Assembly (NCBI RefSeq): GCF_900109045.1 | Contig: NZ_FNYL01000003.1 | Location: 434,001-498,000, forward strand | Reading direction: 5' to 3' | DNA from: Dyadobacter sp. SG02 | GTDB taxonomy: Bacteria; Bacteroidota; Bacteroidia; Cytophagales; Spirosomataceae | DNA length: 64,000 nt | Part shown: in pieces, positions 1 to 8,405 of the stretch | Position numbering within the stretch: position 1 is the first letter of the stretch | Layout of the letters: every line of letters starts with the position of its first letter | The notes under the pieces: model-generated | Databases searched by the model: none | Told to the model about the DNA's origin: nothing | What the model saw: only the letters and a program-made list of their open reading frames with translations | Made by a program: the position numbers and the translations under genes

Positions 1-441
1 CCCGATACTTTCTATGTAGGTTGGTTGCAGATCAACGATCAGCCCGTAACCGTTGGTTTCGACCGCAATTCGCTTTTGGGCAGAAATGCGGTGTATTATA
101 ACCTCGGGACCGAGTGGGCGAAGGAAACATCGCTGAAAGGCTCGATCATGATCCGTCCGTATCTGGGCAAAAAGGCGCAGGGTATCATCACGGGGAATGA
201 ACCGGCGGACCAGGTAAATGCCATTTTTTATCCTAATCCGGCCAGGGGTGAAGTGCGGTGGAACAACAAATCGCTCAAAAAGATCGAAGTTTACAACACC
301 GGCGGTAACCTCGTACATGCGCTGGCGCCCGTGCGCGACCAGCAATCCGCGCCGGTCGGGCATTTAAGTCCAGGCATTTATATTTTTAAAGCCACCGATG
401 GGAAACGTTCTTTTGTACAAAAAATGTTAATCTCTCAATAG
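1..441 (+). CDS. T9SS type A sorting domain protein (C-terminal part only)
   Basis: The frame is open from the first base, so only the last 146 residues are visible and the true start lies outside the window. The end is a typical type IX secretion sorting domain: a FYPNPARGEV block, then an IEVYN strand, a SPGIYIF strand and a lysine-containing KMLIS tail. Such domains send proteins through the T9SS, after which they are released or anchored on the cell surface. The part before it (FYVGW, VGFDRN, SIMIRPYLG) looks like a beta-rich module common in large secreted Bacteroidota proteins. The function of the missing N-terminal part cannot be told. The T9SS genes at 3.2-9.4 kb would supply the export machine. 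Confidence 0.85.
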   Translation, partial: PDTFYVGWLQINDQPVTVGFDRNSLLGRNAVYYNLGTEWAKETSLKGSIMIRPYLGKKAQGIITGNEPADQVNAIFYPNPARGEVRWNNKSLKKIEVYNTGGNLVHALAPVRDQQSAPVGHLSPGIYIFKATDGKRSFVQKMLISQ

Positions 442-467
442 ACCCAGTCGTCACAAATTTTTGAAAT

Positions 468-767
468 ATGGATATTACCGTTGAAGAATTGAAAGAGCGT
501 CTTGAAAAGGGCGAAGATTTGCACTTTTACGACGTTCGCGAAGAACATGAATACGAAGAGGACAACCTCGGCGCAATATTGATCCCACTCGGAGAGCTTC
601 CCGACCACCTGGATGAGCTGGAACCTTTGAAGGATGAAGAAATCATCATTCATTGCCGTTCAGGTGCGCGTAGCGGCAAAGCTGCCCGCTATCTCGAATC
701 GCAGGGCTTCTCGAATGTACGTAATGTGCTTGGAGGCATTCTTGCCTACCGCGAGCTCGAAGACTAA
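468..767 (+). CDS. Rhodanese-like domain protein
   Basis: This 99-residue protein is a single rhodanese domain. It starts with the VEELKERL helix, has the DVRE element near residues 22-25, and carries the active-site loop CRSGARS with the catalytic cysteine at about residue 63, followed by NVLGGILAY near the C-terminus. Single-domain rhodaneses bind sulfur as a persulfide on that cysteine and act in sulfur transfer or redox chemistry. The cysteine and the arginine-rich loop are intact, so it should be active. There is no signal peptide, so it is cytoplasmic. It starts 26 bases after the T9SS cargo gene and ends at a hairpin terminator. The physiological acceptor is unknown. Confidence 0.9.
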   Translation: MDITVEELKERLEKGEDLHFYDVREEHEYEEDNLGAILIPLGELPDHLDELEPLKDEEIIIHCRSGARSGKAARYLESQGFSNVRNVLGGILAYRELED

Positions 768-775
768 GGGACGTT

Positions 776-803
776 ATTTGACGGGGCCAGGGCGCCGTCA
801 AAT
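776..803. terminator. Bidirectional intrinsic terminator between the rhodanese gene and miaA
   Basis: A perfect 9-bp stem (ATTTGACGG at 776-784 paired with CCGTCAAAT at 795-803) is followed on the plus strand by a run of T. It sits between two convergent genes and could stop transcription from both sides. Confidence 0.75.
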
Positions 804-813
804 TTTTTTAATG

Positions 814-1728
814 CTATCCCGCCTGCTCCCGTACATATTCCAGAATGCGGCCATATTCGTCGGGGTGGAACCATTCAAAGTTCCCCTGATGCCTGAACCA
901 CGTAAGCTGCCGCTTGGCATAGCGCCGTGAATTCTGTTTTAAAAGCCGCACCATTTCTGCTTCGTCGTAATCACCGTCCAGGAAGCTGTAAACTTCGCGA
1001 TAACCCACTGTTTTAAGCGCATGGTGCTCTCTGTATGCGATCACGCTTTTCGCTTCTTCTACCAGCCCTTCTTGTAGCATAACGTCCATCCGCTGATCTA
1101 TTCGTTGATAAAGCTCGGCGCGGTCGCGATCCAAGGCGATGTTAATGGGCTGAAATGGCCTGCTACGCTTACTATTTAACTTAAATTGGCTGATAGGTGT
1201 ACCGGAGGTATGAAACACTTCCAGTGCGCGCACGACGCGCTGCGGGTTAGCTATTTCGGGCGTAGCTGCAAACTCGGGATCGATGCGCCGTATTTCGTCT
1301 TGAAGAGGCGGAAGCCCGTCGTCGTTTAGTTTCTGCATAAGCGATTCACGCAATCCGGGAAGAGGAGCGGGGAGATCGTCGAGCCCTTCCAATACGGCTT
1401 TGACATAAAAGCCGGAACCGCCTGTCATCACTACAATATCATGCTCCTGAAAAAGTGCTTCGAGAAGGGCTAACGCGTCGCGCTCGAAGTCGCCGGCGCT
1501 GTATACTTCCGTAATGGAATGGGAGTTTACGAAATGGTGCTTCGCCTGCATGAGTTCTTCCGGCGTCGGTTTCGCTGTGCCTATGCTCAGTTCCCGAAAG
1601 AACTGGCGTGAATCGGCGGAGATGATTTCAGTGCCGAGATCTTGGGCGAGCCTGATCGCCAATGCGGTTTTTCCTACTGCGGTGGGGCCTGCTACGGTTA
1701 CCAGATATTTCTGCGGGCTATTTGGCAT
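814..1728 (-). CDS. miaA: tRNA dimethylallyltransferase MiaA
   Basis: MiaA adds a dimethylallyl group to N6 of adenosine 37 in tRNAs that read codons starting with U, the first step toward ms2i6A. The 304-residue length is normal for the family. The P-loop GPTAVGKT lies at about residues 14-21, followed by SADSRQFFRELSIGTAKP, the family's substrate-binding segment. The motifs HHFV, TGGSGFYVKAV, NPQRVVRALEV, DRAELYQRIDQR and the C-terminal YAKRQLTWFR are also present. A cytoplasmic housekeeping enzyme, transcribed alone and convergent with the rhodanese gene. A -7-like box lies about 32 bases upstream (1760-1767, minus strand). Confidence 0.97.
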   Translation of the reverse strand: MPNSPQKYLVTVAGPTAVGKTALAIRLAQDLGTEIISADSRQFFRELSIGTAKPTPEELMQAKHHFVNSHSITEVYSAGDFERDALALLEALFQEHDIVVMTGGSGFYVKAVLEGLDDLPAPLPGLRESLMQKLNDDGLPPLQDEIRRIDPEFAATPEIANPQRVVRALEVFHTSGTPISQFKLNSKRSRPFQPINIALDRDRAELYQRIDQRMDVMLQEGLVEEAKSVIAYREHHALKTVGYREVYSFLDGDYDEAEMVRLLKQNSRRYAKRQLTWFRHQGNFEWFHPDEYGRILEYVREQAG

Positions 1729-1759
1729 TGTGCCGTTTTTATTTGAATTTTAATCAGTA

Positions 1760-1767
1760 CAAAAATA
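1760..1767 (-). promoter_or_regulatory. Possible -7 box for miaA
   Basis: Read on the minus strand this is TATTTTTG, which fits the Bacteroidota -7 consensus TANNTTTG. A TTG lies 15 bases further upstream, shorter than the usual spacing of about 19-21. It would give a leader of about 25 bases. It lies just before the start of the divergent DUF4230 gene. Confidence 0.35.
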
Positions 1768-1772
1768 GAGAT

Positions 1773-2441
1773 ATGGATTCCACAACACTATTTTTTTTGA
1801 TCATTACCCTTATTGCCGGTGGCCTGGCCGGTGCTGCGCTCAATACCTGGTTGCAGAGCAGGAAGTCAAAGAAATATGTGTCGACGCGGGAGGCTTCCGT
1901 ATTGATCGAACGGATTGAGAAAGTATTTAAAGTGGTAATGGCCGAAGGCTATTTTACCGAAATATATAATTACCAGAATGACAAGAATATCTGGAACCTG
2001 ATCAATGATAAAAAGAAAGCGCTGATCATCGCCAAGGCCAAAGTCCTGGTGGGTTACGATTTTACCAAAATGAAATTCCATCGCCCCGATGGCGAGCGTA
2101 AGTTGGTCATTGATTTTTTTCCTGCCCCTGAAATCCTGTCGATCGACACGGATTATAAGTTTTACGACATCGAACAAGGCTGGTTAAACCGCTTTCACAG
2201 CGACGATTATACGGCAATCCTGAATGAGGCCAAGCAAACGATGAACGACAAGGCTATGGAGAGTGATTTGCCGCGTATTGCGGGTAATCAGGTGCAACTG
2301 ATGATCTTTCAACTGGCCGCTTCCATGAACTGGTCGATAGAGATGAAGCTGCCGGATGGTAATGTGGCCATGTTGCGCGAATTTTCGCATTACCGTACAG
2401 TGGAAGCACAAATCGATTCTTTGGATACCCAACAGGAATAG
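1773..2441 (+). CDS. DUF4230 family membrane-anchored protein
   Basis: This 222-residue protein has one N-terminal membrane segment (about residues 4-24, LFFLIITLIAGGLAGAALNTW) followed by a soluble domain. The domain matches my memory of the DUF4230 family in Bacteroidota: a conserved EIYNYQND segment, KKALIIAKAKVLVGYDF and an acidic FFPAPEILSIDTDYKFYDIEQGW stretch. The start was placed at ATG 1773 because translation from further upstream would add a non-hydrophobic extension overlapping the miaA promoter region. The family has no established biochemical role that I know of. The protein is probably inner-membrane anchored with the domain in the periplasm, but the topology is inferred only from the single hydrophobic segment. 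Confidence 0.75.
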   Translation: MDSTTLFFLIITLIAGGLAGAALNTWLQSRKSKKYVSTREASVLIERIEKVFKVVMAEGYFTEIYNYQNDKNIWNLINDKKKALIIAKAKVLVGYDFTKMKFHRPDGERKLVIDFFPAPEILSIDTDYKFYDIEQGWLNRFHSDDYTAILNEAKQTMNDKAMESDLPRIAGNQVQLMIFQLAASMNWSIEMKLPDGNVAMLREFSHYRTVEAQIDSLDTQQE

Positions 2442-2555
2442 TTAATTTTTTTATATAATTTATGCGTTAAAGGCCTTTGTCCTCGTCAGAACAGGATTTG
2501 GCTGCGTATTGACTCGTACAGTTTCATATTAATCACTTTCTAAACTTTAACAGTT

Positions 2556-3176
2556 ATGTTCAAAAAATTATTACTATTTGCCTCCGTGGTGTTGATGATT
2601 GCTATGATAAGTTGTAAAGGGGACGACGGAGCTGTCGGGCCTGCCGGACCTGCCGGAGCTCAGGGCCCTGCCGGTCCTGCGGGACCCGCTGGTCAGGATG
2701 GTGAAGACGGGACGGGTGGTGGCTCAGGCTCTATCATCGCGTTCATGGGCGAATTGGAAACTGATACCGCTGGTAATGCAATTGTTGGAGATACTGCATT
2801 TTTTGCTGACTTCACAGCGGAGCAAATTGCCAGTGTTGAAAAGGGTGCTTTCCAGGTTTTCATCAAAGATGATGGCGCATATTTCCCGCTGCCGGGTTTT
2901 GTTTTATTTGCGGATGAGGCAATCAGCTACGGCTACTACTATGTTGTCGATGGTCTGGGCTTATACTTTCCAATTTTCAGAACTTCCCAGGCTACAAAAA
3001 AGAAGCGTACGTTTGAAGAGATCAGAATACTCGTAATTCCGGCTGCTAATTTGCGACTTAATCCAAATGTGAACTGGAACAATTATGACGAGGCTGTTGC
3101 AGCTTTGGGGCTGACTGAGGCGAATGTGAAGAAAGTGAAGAGCTCGAAGATTCTTAAAAAATTCCAGAAAAAGTAA
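2556..3176 (+). CDS. Collagen-like lipoprotein
   Basis: The 206-residue product has a lipoprotein signal peptide with the lipid-attachment cysteine at about residue 20 (MISC). Directly after it come about ten Gly-X-Y triplets (GDD, GAV, GPA, GPA, GAQ, GPA and so on), a short collagen-like triple-helix segment, then a Gly/Ser linker and a globular domain of about 150 residues rich in aromatic residues. Similar short-collagen lipoproteins are common in Bacteroidota, with unknown function. The collagen stalk probably trimerises and holds the C-terminal domain away from the membrane. It is a single-gene unit ending at a strong palindromic terminator. Confidence 0.8.
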   Translation: MFKKLLLFASVVLMIAMISCKGDDGAVGPAGPAGAQGPAGPAGPAGQDGEDGTGGGSGSIIAFMGELETDTAGNAIVGDTAFFADFTAEQIASVEKGAFQVFIKDDGAYFPLPGFVLFADEAISYGYYYVVDGLGLYFPIFRTSQATKKKRTFEEIRILVIPAANLRLNPNVNWNNYDEAVAALGLTEANVKKVKSSKILKKFQKK

Positions 3177-3192
3177 CAAACACTTTGATACT

Positions 3193-3232
3193 AAAAAGGG
3201 CTGGCAGATCAATTGATCTGCCAGCCCTTTTT
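3193..3232. terminator. 40-bp perfect palindrome acting as bidirectional terminator
   Basis: Arms AAAAAGGGCTGGCAGATCAA (3193-3212) and its exact reverse complement (3213-3232) abut with no spacer. The A run and T run at the ends give a terminator in both directions. It separates the collagen-like lipoprotein gene from gldN, which converge on it. Confidence 0.9.
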
Positions 3233-3250
3233 ACTTAATGTCGGAGTTTC

Positions 3251-4306
3251 TTAGTATTCCCAAAGTCCGTGTTCCAGTTCCATCAGTTCCTGCTCGTAGT
3301 TCAGGGATTTGATAAGGGCCTCTTTTTCGCCGTTGTAGATGTCGAGGAATGCCTTATCGTTGGCATTGGAGAATTTGGTGATCCGTCCGTAGAACAAGCG
3401 AAGATCGAATGCATCTGCCAGGTTCTTGTTTTGGGCGGTGTTATGGGTATTGTACCATATGTATTTCTTAGGATCGCTTCTGAAAAGTCTTTCAACATCT
3501 TTCCAGCGGAACGACGCAACCGGCAATTCAAGTCCTGTTGCAGTTTGATCAGAAGGAAGGACGATCGTCAGCGTCTGGATGTCGGAGTACAAGCGTGAAC
3601 GTTTTTTGTCGAAAACCCAGTCTTCCTTCACTTCGAGAATGCTCAGCTGATCGGGGAAGTATTCTTCTTCGCTTGCAGCAATTTGTTGTGTTTCGAATGA
3701 AGTACTATCTGGTTTAGGAGCTTCCACTTTCGGTTCTTCTTTCGCTACCTCAGTTTTACCACCTTTTTTCGAAGACTTCTTCTTAGGAGGACCCCATCCG
3801 TCATCTACCGGCTCAGCTTCTTTTTTGGTATCCTTTTTGGCATTACCCCATCCATCGTCAGCATTGGCAGCTTGTTTGCTGGGGTCTGTTTTGGCTTTTG
3901 AATCCCAGCCATCGGCTTTGGCCGGTTCCCCAAAACCTGCCTTGATTTCCTCTTCGGAAAGCCCTGCTGTCTGGTTAGGGATCAGGATACGTTTATGTAG
4001 TTCGTCACCACCGATTTTGGTTGCACAGGAATCGTTTGTATAAGCATCGATTAACCCTGCTTTCGCCGCGTCCAACAAGTAACGTGTGATCTCATTGTTT
4101 TTAGAGAACATGGAAATGTTCTGCTTTTCTTTCAAGTCGACCCGTCTCCAGAGCGTTTTTTTCATCATGATGTCGCCGTCGGCAATCGGCCGTGACGAGA
4201 ACTGATTCGCAGTCGAATCCTCTTTCTCCTGCGCAAATGCGCCAGTACTTGCGAGAGACAGCGACAGCAAAGACCATGCAATCGTTTTTCCGTTCATTCT
4301 TCTCAT
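3251..4306 (-). CDS. gldN: Gliding motility / type IX secretion protein GldN
   Basis: GldN (PorN) is a periplasmic partner that binds GldK and GldM and makes a ring of the T9SS core. The gene is last in gldK-gldL-gldM-gldN. I place the start at ATG 4306 (MRRMNGKTIAW), giving about 351 residues with a signal peptide ending near AFAQ. An upstream in-frame ATG at 4336 would add ten non-signal residues. Typical GldN sequence is seen on both sides of an insertion: SSRPIADGDIMMKKTLWRRVDLKEKQN early, and IQTLTIVLPSDQ to FRWKDVERLF and YGRITKFSN late. The insertion (3692-3931) is lysine-rich and holds three DGW repeats, which is unusual for the family. It lies 17 bases downstream of gldM. Confidence 0.93.
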   Translation of the reverse strand: MRRMNGKTIAWSLLSLSLASTGAFAQEKEDSTANQFSSRPIADGDIMMKKTLWRRVDLKEKQNISMFSKNNEITRYLLDAAKAGLIDAYTNDSCATKIGGDELHKRILIPNQTAGLSEEEIKAGFGEPAKADGWDSKAKTDPSKQAANADDGWGNAKKDTKKEAEPVDDGWGPPKKKSSKKGGKTEVAKEEPKVEAPKPDSTSFETQQIAASEEEYFPDQLSILEVKEDWVFDKKRSRLYSDIQTLTIVLPSDQTATGLELPVASFRWKDVERLFRSDPKKYIWYNTHNTAQNKNLADAFDLRLFYGRITKFSNANDKAFLDIYNGEKEALIKSLNYEQELMELEHGLWEY

Positions 4307-4353
4307 ATCATACATAAAGTTGTATTGTCCAATCAACGACTAAAAGCGGTGGA

Positions 4354-5946
4354 TTAGTATAGTGTCACACTGCGAGTTTGGTTACCCATTTCTACCTCGC
4401 TCACAGCACCTTTAAAGTTCTGACGCTCTACTTTCAGGATCGAAATTACATAACGGTCACCAGGTTGCGCTTGTGCTGCCAGAGAGGAGATAGAACCGCC
4501 TCCGCCATTCAACGTCACACCATTAATCCTTCTCGGGCCACGGGCCAGGGAAATTTCAACCTGCGACACACGAAATTTCGCGTCCTCGGGCGAGAAGTTC
4601 TTGAAGCTCTCGTCGGGAACAGCAACTACCTGGATGCTTCTGGTGCCAGCAGCAGGAGCCCCCCGACGTTCGTCAAATACGGCACCATTTACACGTACTT
4701 CCAGAGATGGTTTCGGAACACGGTTTACACGGAAAGGCTCTGAACCTAGTACGTTCCCTGCATTGCTTACCGTAATATTTAAGCTGGCTTTGCTAGGAAC
4801 GATTGTGAATTTACCTTTCTGACCGCTATTAATGATCTCACCACCATCAGTTGTAAAGCTAGGTGCCCAAAGTGGTCCCAGCGCGGGGCTTTGGATGCTC
4901 AGCTTGTTGGAGCAACCCAGATACAATGGGGGCAATGTCCCCGTTTCGATCTGGTACGAAGGCTTCACAACGAAGTATTCCTGGCTCATCGTATAAGTAG
5001 TGTCTTTGCCGGATGGGGTAGGGATGGTGATTTGTCCGCGAAGTTCTCTTTTAGCAAGACCCTCTGCATTGTAGCCACCACCTTGCGCCGTGAATTCGAT
5101 CATACCAACGCCGTTTTCAACTTTAACGGGCGATCCGTTCAGGCTCATGCGTGGAGTAATCCCGGAAGCAGAAGCCGCAATGAACATCTGGCCTTTGAAT
5201 TTGGTACCTGCTACTACTGTTTTAGCGTCGGCACTAACCATTGCCAATACTCGGTCGAATTTGATATCCGCAGCACCCACTTTACTGGCGAGGTAGTTCA
5301 GTACTTCACCTTCCATACGACGGATGTCGGTTTGTTTCTGGCTCAATACGGCCAATGCAGCCGCAACAGGAGTCGATTCGAAGTTAAGCTCTGCAAAGTC
5401 TTTGTTACGCTGGTCTTTGTTCCCTTTTGCAACAGGATCTTCACGGCCGTCGAGTGCAAGCCCGGGAAATTTGTTGGGAGAGTAGTTGCTCAGCGATGAC
5501 GAATAGGAGTTCAGTGTTTGTTTTAACTGGTAGGCCTTACCATTTTTTCTTACACCAATCATTAGCTCCGCTACTTTGGCTTCTTCTTGCGGGTTTTTGA
5601 TTCCGCCTTCTTCATTAAAGCCACCACCCGCATTGGTAATAATTTCTTGTTTCAGTGCATTCAGTTGGTTGGTCATGTCCGATGAAAGCTTACGGACTTC
5701 GTCAGCCTGTTTGATCACAGCGACGTCAGCTGCACGGTTACCCGATTTTTCAACTGCGGCTTTGATTTTAAGTACCGTTTCCTGATTGATTTTATTAGCT
5801 GCTCCGGAGGATAGTTCCAAAGAATTGTTCAGTAGGATGAATTTTTCGATGATAGCTGAACTTACTTGCAATGCGAGCATCGCGGTAAGTACCAGATACA
5901 TCATTCCAATCATCTTTTGACGGGGTGTTTCTTTTCCACCTGCCAT
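4354..5946 (-). CDS. gldM: Type IX secretion motor protein GldM
   Basis: GldM (PorM) spans the inner membrane once and reaches through the periplasm. With GldL it forms the proton-driven motor that powers T9SS export and gliding. The 530-residue length is normal. The N-terminus shows GKETPRQKMIGMMYLVLTAM with arginine 9 next to the membrane helix. The equivalent residue in Flavobacterium johnsoniae GldM pairs with the GldL glutamate. The rest is the large periplasmic part with helical segments first and beta domains later. The gene lies between gldL (95 bases upstream) and gldN (17 bases downstream), clearly one operon. Confidence 0.97.
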   Translation of the reverse strand: MAGGKETPRQKMIGMMYLVLTAMLALQVSSAIIEKFILLNNSLELSSGAANKINQETVLKIKAAVEKSGNRAADVAVIKQADEVRKLSSDMTNQLNALKQEIITNAGGGFNEEGGIKNPQEEAKVAELMIGVRKNGKAYQLKQTLNSYSSSLSNYSPNKFPGLALDGREDPVAKGNKDQRNKDFAELNFESTPVAAALAVLSQKQTDIRRMEGEVLNYLASKVGAADIKFDRVLAMVSADAKTVVAGTKFKGQMFIAASASGITPRMSLNGSPVKVENGVGMIEFTAQGGGYNAEGLAKRELRGQITIPTPSGKDTTYTMSQEYFVVKPSYQIETGTLPPLYLGCSNKLSIQSPALGPLWAPSFTTDGGEIINSGQKGKFTIVPSKASLNITVSNAGNVLGSEPFRVNRVPKPSLEVRVNGAVFDERRGAPAAGTRSIQVVAVPDESFKNFSPEDAKFRVSQVEISLARGPRRINGVTLNGGGGSISSLAAQAQPGDRYVISILKVERQNFKGAVSEVEMGNQTRSVTLY

Positions 5947-6041
5947 ATTATTGTATAATCAGTTTCAGTGATCGAATTATTTAACTAACAACAATGACTC
6001 CGTTGCCCGTGCAGGGTCACAGAGTCATCGTCCGGGCGCTG

Positions 6042-6857
6042 TTACGCATTACCACCACGCATTGCGGTCAGCATGTTGCCGTAAATGCCGTTCAATGAAG
6101 AGATATTGTTGGTCAGTCTCGCCATTTCGCTTTTGAACACTTGTGATTCCTTCGTAGCGTCAGCCATGTTTTCCATAGCGGCCGTCAGGTTACCATAGAA
6201 AGCGTTCATCGCTTTAAGGTGTTTTGTAGTGTCTTGCAATTCCAGTTCATATACGGCGTTCAATGCCCCCATATTCTTGGTGATTTGCTGGAACTGGTCG
6301 CGGTACGACTGCGCATCTTTAGTAGCATCAGCCATTGACGTCATTGCAGTAATTGCAACACCGTAAGACTTGTTCATATCGCTGATAGCGGTCGAAGCAG
6401 TCTTCACATTTCTTGCATAGTCGTTAGTAGCAACTGTCGCGTCGGTGAGGTCACTGATTTTGCCTACTGTTTCAGACAAGTTTCTGAAACCTTTGCCCAG
6501 ACTATCGAAAACCTCGGGAGAGATTTTAGCATTGTCCAGCATGTTATCCAGTTTGGCAGTGATATTGCTGCTAGGGGCTGAGCTTCTTGAGATGGCAGGG
6601 CCGCTGTAATCGTCGGCAAGTTCAGGGTAAACTCTGGTCCAATCCGGCTCTTTATCTGTGGACTGGGTCAAGGTTTGCAATGCATAAAGCAAAAAGATGA
6701 GAACCTCGGTTCCCAGACCTGCGGTCAAAAGAGGGCCACCGAAATCCCAGTGTTGAATTTTTGCCAAAGCTCCTAAAATTACGACGGCAGCACCCGCACT
6801 GTATATTGTTGGTACTAGTTTATCCCAAAAAAAATTAGGTCCGCTACTCTTAGCCAT
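6042..6857 (-). CDS. gldL: Type IX secretion motor protein GldL
   Basis: GldL (PorL) is the inner-membrane stator-like partner of GldM and carries the proton path. The 271-residue protein begins with two membrane helices (about residues 15-33 and 42-61). Between them is KIQHWDFGGP, and the second helix contains glutamate 51 in GTEVLIFLLY, the counterpart of the motor glutamate known from F. johnsoniae GldL. The rest is a long cytoplasmic helical region with repeating patterns (MTSMADATKDAQ, MENMADATKESQ), which suggests internal duplication. A terminator-like hairpin lies upstream (6930-6959), between this gene and gldK. Confidence 0.97.
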   Translation of the reverse strand: MAKSSGPNFFWDKLVPTIYSAGAAVVILGALAKIQHWDFGGPLLTAGLGTEVLIFLLYALQTLTQSTDKEPDWTRVYPELADDYSGPAISRSSAPSSNITAKLDNMLDNAKISPEVFDSLGKGFRNLSETVGKISDLTDATVATNDYARNVKTASTAISDMNKSYGVAITAMTSMADATKDAQSYRDQFQQITKNMGALNAVYELELQDTTKHLKAMNAFYGNLTAAMENMADATKESQVFKSEMARLTNNISSLNGIYGNMLTAMRGGNA

Positions 6858-6929
6858 GTGAATTGAAATCGGTTACAGTGAAAAAATTATAGTAAGTAAA
6901 GTGTTGGATTGATTCGGTCTGATCGTAAA

Positions 6930-6959
6930 AAAGAAGCAGTGTAAAAACGCTGCTTCTTT
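6930..6959 (-). terminator. Terminator-like hairpin between gldK and gldL
   Basis: On the minus strand a perfect 10-bp stem (arms 6950-6959 and 6930-6939, AAAGAAGCAG and its complement) with a 10-base loop is followed by more T residues, as in an intrinsic terminator. It sits inside the gldKLMN operon, so it probably acts as a partial terminator or attenuator, setting GldK above GldLMN. Confidence 0.65.
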
Positions 6960-6976
6960 GAATGTGAAAGTGTATT

Positions 6977-8050
6977 CTAGCGACGACGGGCACGGGCGCC
7001 TCCGCGGTCGTTTACATTGTCCATTACGCAACGGAAGCCGATAAATGCGCGGGTTTCGGTTTCAAACTCGTAAGTACGGGTACCGGTTTGCAGGTAATAT
7101 GCGATGTCTTTCCAGGAACCGCCTTTCACCACCTTGCGTGGCTCGTTCGGGTCGCTGTATTTAGGGTTCATATCCCATACTATCGCAGTTGCATTGTCGG
7201 TGTAAGCGTCCGAAGTCCATTCTGCCACGTTTCCTGCCATGTTATAAAGTCCGAAATCGTTCGGGTTGTAAGCATTGGCGGGGCCGGTGTAAGGGTATCC
7301 ATCTGCGTCGTAGTTTCCTCGTTGTGGCTTGAAGTTTGCCAGGAAGCAACCTTTTGCATTCATAGTATACGGGTTACCCCAGGGATATTTAGCAACGGCA
7401 CGTCCGCCTCTGGCAGCCCATTCCCATTCAGCTTCTGTCGGCAGGCGGAAGCCTGTAGAGTTGAATTGACCTTCTTTGTTCTGGAAGTCATGGAGCAAGT
7501 TGGTGCGCCATGCTGAAAAATAGGTGGCAGCGATCCAGCTAACTCCTACCACAGGATAAGTGTCGAAGCCTGGGTGCTGGTAGTAATATTCTACGAAAGG
7601 GTCTCCGTTGGAATAGGCAAAGTCTTTTTTCCAAACGGTTGTATCGGGATAATACTTGGCCATGATTTCCTCCTCACCCAGTACGGATACGGAGTCAACC
7701 AGCAACGCGTTCACGAACTGACGATATTCGTTGTTGGTGATTTCGGTGTCATCCATAAAGAATGAGCTGATAGTCACCCGACGGTTCATGTTGTTCATGG
7801 AGGAAGCGATGTCTTCGTCAGCCTGGCCCATCACAAAAGAACCTGAGGGGATTACGACCATCCCGGCCGGTGTGGTCTGCTTGAATCCTTTACGGGCAGT
7901 AGCAGTGATTTCACCGTTTTGAATACCGCTTTCTTCTTTTCCTCCCTTGCCAAACTTGCTCTTAAGAAAACCGCAGCTTTGCAAGAGCATCAATGCGGCT
8001 ACCAGAAGCAGGCTTTTGACTCCATCCCGATAGAACACTTTCACATTCAT
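6977..8050 (-). CDS. gldK: Type IX secretion lipoprotein GldK
   Basis: GldK (PorK) is an outer-membrane lipoprotein that forms, with GldN, the large periplasmic ring of the T9SS. The 357-residue product has a lipoprotein signal with cysteine at about residue 26 (LLQSC). Its body is a formylglycine-generating-enzyme-like (SUMF1) domain: GMVVIPSGSFVMGQAD, FFMDDTEITNNEYRQF, PVVGVSWIAATYFSAW, RLPTEAEWEWAARGG, YNMAGNVAEWTSDAY, VVKGGSWKD and AFIGFRCV. In GldK this fold is structural, not catalytic. It is first in the gldKLMN operon, behind a 355-base region that must hold the promoter. Confidence 0.96.
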   Translation of the reverse strand: MNVKVFYRDGVKSLLLVAALMLLQSCGFLKSKFGKGGKEESGIQNGEITATARKGFKQTTPAGMVVIPSGSFVMGQADEDIASSMNNMNRRVTISSFFMDDTEITNNEYRQFVNALLVDSVSVLGEEEIMAKYYPDTTVWKKDFAYSNGDPFVEYYYQHPGFDTYPVVGVSWIAATYFSAWRTNLLHDFQNKEGQFNSTGFRLPTEAEWEWAARGGRAVAKYPWGNPYTMNAKGCFLANFKPQRGNYDADGYPYTGPANAYNPNDFGLYNMAGNVAEWTSDAYTDNATAIVWDMNPKYSDPNEPRKVVKGGSWKDIAYYLQTGTRTYEFETETRAFIGFRCVMDNVNDRGGARARRR

Positions 8051-8405
8051 AGTGGTTTTGTAAATTTTGATAATAAAATGCTAGCCTAAAAACGTCAACG
8101 AATGATATCTAGTATACTTGAAATAAAACAAAATGTGAACGCCTGTCAGAATGAGTATTGCTTGATTTCAATGCTGAAATCGCTACGGATCAGTTACTAA
8201 ATCAGGCGTTTATCGACTTAACGTAAGAATAATGCAATTGGTATGGAAGCCGAACATTTTACAAATATAAATCAAAGTTTCGCAAACTGATTCATACGAC
8301 TTACCAAGAGGTTTGTAAAAAACGTCGATTTGACATTCAAATCTTGGATTTTTAATAATTAGGTGATAAAATATTAATATATCCGATGGCGTTTAGGCAC
8401 TTCTA
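8051..8405. other. Non-coding region between porP and gldK
   Basis: This AT-rich stretch lies upstream of the gldKLMN operon and downstream of porP. I found no supportable gene or strong hairpin. A TATATTTG at 8262-8269 on the minus strand is a candidate -7 box about 210 bases upstream of gldK. Confidence 0.6.
8262..8269 (-). promoter_or_regulatory. Candidate -7 box upstream of gldK
   Basis: The minus strand reads TATATTTG, an exact fit to TANNTTTG. The nearest upstream TTTG is only 13 bases away, too short for a good -33 box, so the call is weak. The implied leader would be about 205 bases. Confidence 0.3.

Noticed and set aside
5994..6028. Hairpin between gldL and gldM (ATGACTC and GAGTCAT arms)
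   Set aside because: The stem is only 7 bp with a large loop and no T run, so I do not call it a terminator.
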